Source: Trueperaceae bacterium (GTDB taxonomy: Bacteria > Deinococcota > Deinococci > Deinococcales > Trueperaceae). Taken from it: 6,658 nt of DNA. Both the position numbers and the translations under genes were made by a program. Numbering within the stretch: the first letter of the stretch is position 1; every line of letters starts with the position of its first letter. The stretch spans positions 1 through 6,658 of the forward strand of contig SKMG01000082.1 of assembly GCA_007121175.1 (NCBI GenBank). Reading direction: 5' to 3'. Positions 1 through 5,304 of the stretch are shown here, one piece after another. The notes beneath the pieces were generated by a model. That model worked only from the letters and a program-made list of their open reading frames with translations, ran no database searches and had not been told where the DNA came from.

Positions 1-1
1 G

Positions 2-115
2 ACGGTACTGATGGCGACGCACGAGCGCGTGCGCAGCCGCCGTCTCGCCGATGCCGAGCTGCTGCTCGACGAGGGCCGTTTGAGGCGCTTACGCGGCGCG
101 CAGGAGCCGACGTGA
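2..115 (+). CDS. ccmA: CcmA, heme-exporter-type ABC ATPase (C-terminal end only)
   Basis: Partial gene: only the last 37 residues and the TGA stop lie in the window. The visible protein begins TVLMATHERVRS and continues with ADAELLLDEGRLRRL. This is the usual end of an ABC ATPase: a beta strand leading to the switch (H-loop) histidine in THE, then the strand-turn-strand where a hydrophobic LLLDEGR replaces the more familiar 'l.l..G'. The Walker A, signature and Walker B motifs are upstream and cannot be checked. CcmA is the cytoplasmic ATPase that works with the membrane protein CcmB. ATP hydrolysis by CcmAB is needed to release heme-loaded CcmE from CcmC/CcmD, rather than to pump heme itself. 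The stop overlaps the GTG start of the next gene (GTGA, 112-115), indicating translational coupling. The name rests mainly on the adjacent ccmB; the fragment alone shows only an ABC ATPase. Confidence 0.88.
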   Translation, partial: TVLMATHERVRSRRLADAELLLDEGRLRRLRGAQEPT

Positions 116-789
116 ACGACCTGCGCGCGGTGCTCTGGATCGCGCGCAAGGATCTGCTGCACGAGACGCGCAGCAAGGCCACGACCGTCGCGACGCTGTT
201 CTTCTCGGCGATCACGCTGGTCGTGCTCGCGTTCGCCATCGGCCAGGACGAGCGCCTGCTGGCGGACGCAGCGAGCGGCGCCCTCTGGGTGGCGCTGGCG
301 TTCGCGGGGGTGATCTCCGCCGCGCAGTCGTACCAGGCCGATCTCGAGGACGGCGCGTTCGACGCGCTCCTCATCACCCCGGTGCCGCGCGCGGCGGTGT
401 ACCTCGGCAAGCTGCTGGCGAACTGGCTGTTCATGCTGGTGCTGGGCGTGCTGATGCTGCCGGTCACCTTCGTCCTGTACGGCGCGAGCTTCCCGGCCGG
501 TTGGCCCTACCTGATCGTGACGCTGGCACTCGGCACGCTCGGCTTCGCGCTCATCGCGGTGTTCTACGCGGGCCTGACGGCCAACCTCCGGGCCCGCGAG
601 TCGCTGCTGCCGGTGCTGATGTTCCCGGTGGTCGTCCCGATCCTGCTGGCCGCGGTGCGCGCCAGCGGTGCGCTGATCGGCTCGGACGACCTCGAACTGG
701 CCGGTGGTTGGCTACGATTGCTCGTGGGCTTCGACCTCGTCTACGCTGTGCTGTGTACCGCCATCTACCACTTCGTCGTGGAAGAGTAG
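112..789 (+). CDS. ccmB: CcmB, membrane subunit of the CcmAB complex
   Basis: 225 residues, close to the usual CcmB length of about 220. It starts at GTG, 4 bases inside the ccmA stop, with AGGAG at 102-106 five bases upstream. A short amphipathic N-terminus (RKDLLHETRSK) is followed by about six predicted membrane helices, near residues 25-43, 53-72, 97-123, 131-153, 164-184 and 200-222. Family-like stretches are DGAFDALLITPVPRAAVYL (residues 80-98), resembling the 'DGsLEqLLlSPvPl' region of CcmB, and LLPVLMFPVVVPILL (165-179), resembling the conserved 'LLPLLvLPLyvPvLIF' helix. CcmB lies in the inner membrane and forms an ABC complex with CcmA that associates with CcmC and CcmD to release holo-CcmE. 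Nothing is truncated. It ends TAG and is followed by the largest non-coding gap in the window. Confidence 0.95.
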   Translation: MNDLRAVLWIARKDLLHETRSKATTVATLFFSAITLVVLAFAIGQDERLLADAASGALWVALAFAGVISAAQSYQADLEDGAFDALLITPVPRAAVYLGKLLANWLFMLVLGVLMLPVTFVLYGASFPAGWPYLIVTLALGTLGFALIAVFYAGLTANLRARESLLPVLMFPVVVPILLAAVRASGALIGSDDLELAGGWLRLLVGFDLVYAVLCTAIYHFVVEE

Positions 790-823
790 AGGTGGCATGC
801 GGCCCGAGGTCGTGCGAGTCGCG

Positions 824-842
824 CGCTCCACGAAGCGGAGCG
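824..842 (+). other. Possible short stem-loop in the ccmB-ccmC gap
   Basis: CGCTCC at 824-829 pairs perfectly with GGAGCG at 837-842 around a 7-base loop. The stem is short and is not followed by a T-run, so it does not look like an intrinsic terminator. It ends 6 bases before the ccmC ribosome binding site and could influence mRNA processing or translation. In DNA this GC-rich a 6-bp stem can easily arise by chance. Confidence 0.25.
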
Positions 843-848
843 GCGCAC

Positions 849-856
849 AGGAGGGG
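849..856 (+). promoter_or_regulatory. Ribosome binding site that fixes the ccmC start
   Basis: AGGAGGGG lies 6 bases upstream of the ATG at 863. It is one of the strongest Shine-Dalgarno matches in the window and favours 863 over the in-frame ATGs at 797 (GAGGTGG only 2-3 bases ahead) and 704 (inside ccmB). Confidence 0.8.
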
Positions 857-862
857 TCATCG

Positions 863-1606
863 ATGAGCGACGCGAGTGAGCGGCTGCGACGCCCGGCTTG
901 GTTGCGGGTGTGGGGGGTGGCGCTGGTACCGTTGTTCGGGACGGGTGCTTACCTCGGCCTGGTCTGGAGCCCGCAGGATGTGAACCAGGGCAACCTGATC
1001 CGGATCATGTACGCGCACGTGTCCGTGGCCTGGATCGGCTTCCTGGCGGTCTTCCTGACGGCGCTCTTCGGATCGCTGTTCCTGTGGCGCGGCAAACGCC
1101 GGGACGACGTCGTGTCGGTCGCCTCCGCCGAGCTCGCGCTGCTGTTCTCCAGCCTCACGATCATCGGCGGCATGACCTACTCGCGGCCGACGCTCAACAC
1201 CTTCTGGACCTGGGACGCCAAGCTGACCCTCACGGCGCTGATGGTCGCGATGCTGGTGGGCTACTTCATCGTGCGCGGCCTGATCGACGACCCGGTGCGA
1301 CGCGGCCGCGTCTCGGCCGTGGTGGCGATCGTGGTGGCAGCTTCCTTGCCGTTCAACTACCTCGCGGCGGAGTGGTTCCGGACGCTGCACCCTTCGCGCG
1401 CCATCGCGCTCGACGGCAGCGGCGTCACCATGGCGCCGGAGATGCTCCTGACCCTGCTCTTCAACACCGTCGTCGCTGGCCTCGTCTATGGCTGGTTCCT
1501 CGTCGATCGGGCACGCCTCGGGCACGTCGAGGCCCAGCTCGAGCAGGAGCGCGCGGAGCTCGAGCTCCAGTCGGCGCCCACCGCGGGAGGTGTCGTCCGT
1601 GTTTGA
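863..1606 (+). CDS. ccmC: CcmC, heme-handling membrane protein that loads CcmE
   Basis: 247 residues from the ATG at 863, close to the roughly 245 of E. coli CcmC. CcmC is an inner-membrane protein with six helices that holds heme and passes it to the CcmE histidine. Predicted helices lie near residues 15-34, 49-73, 86-106, 120-140, 150-166 and 192-213. The two expected periplasmic heme-ligand histidines are present: H52 in IMYAHVSVAW and H176 in EWFRTLHPS, matching E. coli H60 and H184. The WWD motif between them is unusual. Residues 111-122 read LNTFWTWDAKLT where E. coli has WGTWWVWDARLT, so only the last two tryptophans and the aspartate are kept. The C-terminus carries a charged, probably helical tail (about residues 217-236, rich in E, Q, L and R). 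The gene overlaps ccmD by 8 bases. Family membership is clear; the odd motif suggests a divergent subfamily rather than loss of function. Confidence 0.94.
   Translation: MSDASERLRRPAWLRVWGVALVPLFGTGAYLGLVWSPQDVNQGNLIRIMYAHVSVAWIGFLAVFLTALFGSLFLWRGKRRDDVVSVASAELALLFSSLTIIGGMTYSRPTLNTFWTWDAKLTLTALMVAMLVGYFIVRGLIDDPVRRGRVSAVVAIVVAASLPFNYLAAEWFRTLHPSRAIALDGSGVTMAPEMLLTLLFNTVVAGLVYGWFLVDRARLGHVEAQLEQERAELELQSAPTAGGVVRV
1585..1592 (+). promoter_or_regulatory. Ribosome binding site that fixes the ccmD start
   Basis: GGGAGGTG contains GGAGGT (1586-1591), seven bases before the GTG at 1599 and inside the end of ccmC. It selects the short 61-residue CcmD over longer in-frame versions, whose extra N-terminus is a serine/arginine-rich out-of-frame reading of ccmC. 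Confidence 0.8.
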
Positions 1607-1784
1607 AGCCTGGAGTCACTGGACCTGGGTGAGCATCGCGTGGGCCGAGGTGGTGCTGGCCTACGTCGGCTACCTCGTCTATCTCGGCTGGCGCCGCCGG
1701 CAGGTACTGCGCGAGCACGGCGCCCGGCAGCTGGCCGCAGACCCGGTTGCAGCGCGCGATCGAGCGAGCGGAGGGCGGCCGTGA
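1599..1784 (+). CDS. ccmD: CcmD, small single-helix membrane protein
   Basis: 61 residues from a GTG start that overlaps the ccmC stop by 8 bases. The protein has one hydrophobic helix (about residues 11-30, with AEVVLAYVGYLVYLGW), then a basic patch (WRRRQVLREH) and a polar, probably cytoplasmic tail. CcmD proteins are poorly conserved in sequence. They are recognised by small size, one membrane helix near the N-terminus, a following RRR-type cluster, and position between ccmC and ccmE; all four hold here. CcmD bridges CcmC, CcmE and CcmAB and is needed to release holo-CcmE. The next gene starts on the same GTGA that holds this stop. Identification depends strongly on context. Confidence 0.88.
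   Translation: MFEAWSHWTWVSIAWAEVVLAYVGYLVYLGWRRRQVLREHGARQLAADPVAARDRASGGRP
1770..1775 (+). promoter_or_regulatory. Ribosome binding site of ccmE
   Basis: GGAGGG lies five bases before the GTG at 1781, inside the end of ccmD. It supports the 149-residue CcmE over the in-frame ATG at 1640, which would add about 47 arginine- and glycine-rich residues read out of frame through ccmD. Confidence 0.75.
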
Positions 1785-2230
1785 GGGCGCGCCGCGGCTT
1801 CGCGCGCCGGCGCGTCGTGTACGCCTTGCTCGGCGTGGGCGTGCTGGCGTTCGCCGGCTTCATGATCAGCCAGGCGCTCAACACGTCGCTGGTGTACTTC
1901 ATCCTGCCCAGCGAGTACGCACAGCAGCCGAGCCAGTACCAGGACCGGCGGGTGCGCCTCGGCGGCCTGGTGGCGCCGGAGAGCGTGCGCTTCGACGACC
2001 TCGACCTGCAGCTCACCTTCGACGTCACCGACGGACTCGCGACGTACCCGGTGCGGCACGTGGGCTCGCCGCCGGAGCTCTTCCGCGAGAACGCCGGCGT
2101 GGTGATCGAGGGGCGCTTCAGCGAGAACGAGTTCGTCTCGGATAACCTGCTGATCAAGCATTCCGAGGTCTACGAGGCGCCCAAGGACGGTCACATCGAC
2201 ATCGAGGCGCTGCGGGAATCGCTGCAGTGA
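1781..2230 (+). CDS. ccmE: CcmE, periplasmic heme chaperone
   Basis: 149 residues from the GTG at 1781. The start overlaps the ccmD stop as GTGA. A basic N-terminus (MRARRGFARRR) is followed by one membrane anchor (about residues 12-31) and a periplasmic OB-fold domain. Typical CcmE features appear in order: YFILPSEYAQ (39-48, like 'ffytPsE'), VRLGGLV (58-64), LTFDVTD (78-84), then PPELFRENAGVVIEG (97-111). The heme-attachment motif is IKHSEVY, with H127 as the expected covalent heme ligand and Y131 as the conserved tyrosine four residues later, equivalent to E. coli H130 and Y134. This is the common histidine type, not the CxxxY variant of some anaerobes and archaea. CcmE receives heme from CcmC and delivers it to CcmF/CcmH. 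The C-terminal tail beyond the motif is short (18 residues). The next gene follows after 19 bases. Confidence 0.96.
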   Translation: MRARRGFARRRVVYALLGVGVLAFAGFMISQALNTSLVYFILPSEYAQQPSQYQDRRVRLGGLVAPESVRFDDLDLQLTFDVTDGLATYPVRHVGSPPELFRENAGVVIEGRFSENEFVSDNLLIKHSEVYEAPKDGHIDIEALRESLQ

Positions 2231-2249
2231 CGTTGGTAGGCTTCGGATC

Positions 2250-4265
2250 ATGATGAGCCTCGGAACCATCGGCTCTGCCGCCGTGATGCTGGCGCTGGCG
2301 TTGTCGCTCTACGCCATCGTCGCGGGCATCGCAGGCGCCGTGCGCCGCGACGCCCGCCTCCAGACCAGCGCCCGGCTCACCGCCCTGGCGGTGTTCGTCG
2401 CCGCCACCACCGCGATCGTGGTGATGCAGGCGGCGCTGCTGACAGACGACTTCTCGGTGCGGTACGTGGCCGAACAGTCGCGCATCGCCTCGCCGACCTG
2501 GGTCAAGATCGTGACGCTCTGGGCCGCGCTCGAGGGCTCGGTGCTGCTGTGGGCCTGGCTGCTGACCGCCTACACGGCGGTGCTGGCCGTGAGCGCGCCG
2601 AACACCGTTTTGCGCCCCTGGGCGCTGGTCGTGATGAACGCGGTCCAGCTCTTCTTCTTCTCGGTCGTGGCCTTCGCCGCCAACCCGTTCATCGTGCTCG
2701 CGAGTCCGCCGCTCGACGGTCCCGGCGCCAATCCGCTGTTGCAGAACCACTGGATGATGGCGGTGCATCCGGTGCTCATGTACCTCGGCTTCGTTGGGCT
2801 CACCGTGCCCTTCGCCTTCGCGATGGCGGCGCTGATCACCAAGCGGCCCGGCACCGAGTGGATGCGATTGACGCGCCGCTGGACGCTGCTGGGTTGGGGC
2901 TTCATGACCGCAGCCATCATCAGCGGCGGCTGGTGGAGCTACGAGGTGCTCGGCTGGGGCGGCTATTGGGCCTGGGACCCCGTCGAGAACGTCTCGCTGA
3001 TGCCCTGGCTCACGGCGACCGCGTTCTTGCACAGCATCCAGGTCCAGGAGCGACGGCGCATGCTCAAGGCCTGGAACCTGCTGCTGATCGTGCTCACCTT
3101 CTCGCTGACGCTGCTCGGCACCTTCCTGATCCGCTCCGGTGTGATCTCGAGCGTCCACGCCTTCGGCGATGGACCGGTCGGCCCGTTCTTCCTGGCCTTC
3201 TTCGTGATCGTGACGCTGGTCAGCATCTCGCTGGTCGTCTGGCGCTGGGATCAGGTGCGCGATCGCGCCGACCTCGACGCGGTGGTCAGCCGTGAAGGCG
3301 CCTTCCTCGGCGTGAACGTCCTGTTCCTGGCGATGACCTTCGCGGTGCTGCTCGGGACGGTGTTCCCGCTGTTCGTCGAGGCCACCACCGGCGACCGCGT
3401 CACGGTCGGTGCGCCGTTCTTCGACGCGATCACGCTACCGGTGTGGATGCTGGTGCTGCTGCTCATGGGCGTCGGGCCGCTGCTGCCGTGGCGCCGCGCC
3501 GAGACGCAGACCTTGAGCCGCAACCTGCTCGTGATGGCGGCGACGGCCGTGCTCGCGTTCGCGCTGGCCTTCGCGTTCGGCATGCGCCGGCCCTATCCGC
3601 TCATCACCATCGCCCTCGCCGGTTGGAACCTCGCCAGCGTGGCCCTGCTGCTCGCCGGCGCGATCGTGCCGCGCGCGCGCATCACCGGCCGCTCGCTCGG
3701 CGAGGTGTTCACGCGCTACGCCTACGAGCACAAGCGCCGGGTCGGCTCGATGGTCGTGCACCTCGGTGTGGTGGTGATCGCGATCGGCATCGTCGGTTCG
3801 GGCGGCTACCGCGTGGACCAGCAGCTGCGGCTGCCCTACGGTGAACGCGTCGCCTTCCAGGGGTACGAGCTAGAGGTGCTGCGGCCCTTCAGCGAGCAGG
3901 CGGGCGGCCGCACCTCCGCCGGCGTCGAGGTCGCCGTCTTCGAGCGGGGAGAGCGGGTCACGGTGCTGAACCCTCGCATCAACCGCTTTGGGGACCGCCA
4001 GATGCTGGTGCCGACGCCCTCGGTACGCTACACACTCGGTCACGACCTCTACCTGGCGCTGGCCGGCGCCGTCGATCCGAACCAGGACTTCGTGATCATC
4101 CGCGCGGTGCAGAGCCCGCTCATCACCTGGATCTGGATCGGTGGCGCGATCGTGGTGTTCGGCGCGGGCTATGCGCTCACCCCGGGCGACCGCCGGCTGC
4201 GGCGCCGCGCCGAGGCGACCGCCACCAGCGGCGAGCGGCCCGCCGATGCGGGGGCCGAGGCGTGA
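2250..4265 (+). CDS. ccmF: CcmF, cytochrome c heme lyase core subunit
   Basis: 671 residues, within the usual 640-680 for CcmF. This large inner-membrane protein takes heme from CcmE and attaches it to apocytochrome c with CcmH and CcmI. Many hydrophobic helices run along its length. The WWD periplasmic loop is intact: WGGYWAWDPVEN at residues 236-247. Four candidate heme-ligand histidines are present: H173 (MAVHPVLMYLG), H261 (TAFLHSIQ), H303 (ISSVHAFGDGP) and H504 (SMVVHLGVVV). They match E. coli H173, H261, H303 and H491. A large soluble segment, about residues 520-618, precedes the last helix (about 624-643), and a charged tail follows. Two consecutive ATGs open the gene (2250 and 2253). 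The Shine-Dalgarno match is poor (GGTAGG at 2235-2240), so translation may depend on coupling from ccmE 19 bases upstream. The stop overlaps the ccmG GTG (GTGA, 4262-4265). Confidence 0.97.
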   Translation: MMSLGTIGSAAVMLALALSLYAIVAGIAGAVRRDARLQTSARLTALAVFVAATTAIVVMQAALLTDDFSVRYVAEQSRIASPTWVKIVTLWAALEGSVLLWAWLLTAYTAVLAVSAPNTVLRPWALVVMNAVQLFFFSVVAFAANPFIVLASPPLDGPGANPLLQNHWMMAVHPVLMYLGFVGLTVPFAFAMAALITKRPGTEWMRLTRRWTLLGWGFMTAAIISGGWWSYEVLGWGGYWAWDPVENVSLMPWLTATAFLHSIQVQERRRMLKAWNLLLIVLTFSLTLLGTFLIRSGVISSVHAFGDGPVGPFFLAFFVIVTLVSISLVVWRWDQVRDRADLDAVVSREGAFLGVNVLFLAMTFAVLLGTVFPLFVEATTGDRVTVGAPFFDAITLPVWMLVLLLMGVGPLLPWRRAETQTLSRNLLVMAATAVLAFALAFAFGMRRPYPLITIALAGWNLASVALLLAGAIVPRARITGRSLGEVFTRYAYEHKRRVGSMVVHLGVVVIAIGIVGSGGYRVDQQLRLPYGERVAFQGYELEVLRPFSEQAGGRTSAGVEVAVFERGERVTVLNPRINRFGDRQMLVPTPSVRYTLGHDLYLALAGAVDPNQDFVIIRAVQSPLITWIWIGGAIVVFGAGYALTPGDRRLRRRAEATATSGERPADAGAEA

Positions 4266-4810
4266 ACCGGCTCATACGGCTGCTGCTCGTGGTCGCGGTG
4301 ATGACCGGGCTCACATCGCTGTTCCTCTTCGGCCTGCTACGCGGCAGCCCGGACCGGAACGTGCCCTCGAACCTGCTCGGGCGCACCGTACCGGATTTCG
4401 ACCTGCCGCTCTACGAACGCTACGTCGCCGAGTTCGGACCACGCCTGTCGCTCGCGGCTGCCGAGGGCCGCCCCATGGTGATCAACTTCTGGGCTTCGTG
4501 GTGCGGTCCGTGCTACGAGGAGGCTCCGCACCTGCAGCGCGCCCATCAGGAGTACGGCGACGAGATCCTGTTCGTCGGCATCCAGACGCAAGACCGCGAG
4601 GCGCGGGCGGCCGGACGCGCCTTCGTCGAGCGCTTCGGCCTCGGCTTCCCGAACGCGATCGACGACGACAGCCGCGTCAGCATCGCCTACGGTCTGTTCG
4701 GCGTTCCTGAGACGTTCTTCGTACGCCGAGACGGCACGCTGCAGTACAAGTACGTCGGTCCGGTCACCGACGAGATCATGCGCGAGCAGATCGGGGCGTT
4801 GCTGCGATGA
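4262..4810 (+). CDS. ccmG: CcmG (DsbE), periplasmic thioredoxin-like thiol reductant
   Basis: 182 residues from a GTG overlapping the ccmF stop, with GGGG at 4251-4254 seven bases ahead. An N-terminal signal anchor (about residues 5-26) is followed by the family entry segment NLLGRTVPDFDLPL (37-50). The thioredoxin core comes next: VINFWASWCGPCYEEAPHL, with catalytic C81 and C84. The cis-proline loop is GVPETFFV, with P149; the 'PETF' is typical of the CcmG/DsbE group. CcmG is held in the inner membrane facing the periplasm. It reduces the disulfide in apocytochrome c or in CcmH so that heme can bind the CXXCH cysteines. It normally receives electrons from DsbD or CcdA, neither of which is in the window. 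Length and motifs are ordinary. The stop shares ATGA with ccmH. Confidence 0.96.
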   Translation: MNRLIRLLLVVAVMTGLTSLFLFGLLRGSPDRNVPSNLLGRTVPDFDLPLYERYVAEFGPRLSLAAAEGRPMVINFWASWCGPCYEEAPHLQRAHQEYGDEILFVGIQTQDREARAAGRAFVERFGLGFPNAIDDDSRVSIAYGLFGVPETFFVRRDGTLQYKYVGPVTDEIMREQIGALLR

Positions 4811-5304
4811 GCCGGGGCTCCCGTGCGATGCGCTGTGGGGCGCCGACGCTCGCGGTGGCGGCCGTCGCGCTGGTGTTGGCGTTCGCCTCTGCGGCGCGCG
4901 CCCAGGAGCAGCCGCTCGATCCGCGCGTGTTCGAGATCGGCCGCGAGCTGCGCTGCCCCACCTGCGTCGCCGAGTCGGTTTCCGACTCGAACGCCGCGAT
5001 CGCCCGCGAGATGCGCTCGCTCATCCAGGAGCAGCTCGACCAGGGCGCCGGCCGCGGCGAGGTGCTGGGTTTCTTCCAGGAGCGCTATGGCGATTGGATC
5101 CTGCTCAATCCGCCGATGCGGGGCATGAACCTGGTGGTCTGGCTGCTACCGGTGATTGCCGGAGCTATCGGCCTGTTGGCCGTGGCGCAACTGCTACGAC
5201 GCTGGCGCAGCGCCGCCGAAGCCCCGGTCGAGGTCGATCCGGCCGAGCTCGAACGGGTTCGCGTCGCCCTCGAAGACCACTCCGGAGATGGAGATCGCCC
5301 TTGA
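4807..5304 (+). CDS. ccmH: CcmH, membrane-anchored thiol oxidoreductase of the heme lyase
   Basis: 165 residues from the ATG at 4807, overlapping the ccmG stop by 4 bases (ATGA). A Sec signal peptide is clear: hydrophobic residues 14-28, then ARA|QEQ with likely cleavage after residue 32. The mature domain contains LRCPTCVAESVSDSNA (residues 48-63), matching the family motif LRCxxCxxxSxxDSNA, with redox cysteines C50 and C53. It continues with helices and the typical FFQERYGDWILLNPP (89-103). One membrane helix follows (about 109-130), then a short cytoplasmic tail ending in charged residues. CcmH resolves or reduces apocytochrome c thiols with CcmG and forms the heme lyase with CcmF and CcmI. 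This is the short, single-domain form: the TPR half that is fused to CcmH in E. coli is encoded separately by the next gene. An ATG at 4828 would shorten the signal peptide and is less likely given the ATGA coupling. Confidence 0.96.
   Translation: MSRGSRAMRCGAPTLAVAAVALVLAFASAARAQEQPLDPRVFEIGRELRCPTCVAESVSDSNAAIAREMRSLIQEQLDQGAGRGEVLGFFQERYGDWILLNPPMRGMNLVVWLLPVIAGAIGLLAVAQLLRRWRSAAEAPVEVDPAELERVRVALEDHSGDGDRP

Larger units (their letters stand above)
790..862 (+). other. 73-base gap between ccmB and ccmC
   Basis: This is the only gap of more than 20 bases in the window. It holds a possible 6-bp stem-loop (824-842), the strong ribosome binding site of ccmC, and an in-frame ATG at 797 that could be an alternative ccmC start. 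No convincing -35/-10 promoter or T-run terminator is visible, so ccmB and ccmC are probably cotranscribed. Confidence 0.5.

Noticed and set aside
704..862. Longer ccmC start at 704
   Set aside because: It would overlap the last 86 bases of ccmB and add residues unlike CcmC; the ATG at 863 has an excellent ribosome binding site and gives the family length.
1555..1568. Perfect 14-base palindrome GGAGCTCGAGCTCC in the ccmC tail
   Set aside because: It encodes the repetitive ELEL of a charged helix using the preferred GAG and CTC codons, which produces the symmetry. It has no loop and no second copy, so an operator or processing site is not supported.
1679..2269. 196-codon open frame on the minus strand opposite ccmD/ccmE
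   Set aside because: Its Arg/His/Ala-rich composition and full overlap with confidently identified genes make it a by-product of G/C-biased third codon positions.
2154..3158. 334-codon open frame on the minus strand opposite ccmF
   Set aside because: It is rich in His, Arg, Gln, Glu and Gly with no hydrophobic core or recognisable motif, as expected when a GC-rich coding strand is read backwards. It lies wholly opposite a clear ccmF and the end of ccmE.
4141..4710. 189-codon plus-strand frame overlapping ccmF and ccmG
   Set aside because: It is Arg/Pro/Ala-rich with no family resemblance, and is out of frame with ccmF and ccmG, which carry the catalytic motifs.
4948..4965. CxxC motif as a possible cytochrome c heme site
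   Set aside because: The motif is LRCPTC followed by Val, not His, and sits in the conserved CcmH redox motif. No CXXCH heme site was found in the encoded proteins, so no cytochrome c structural gene is present.
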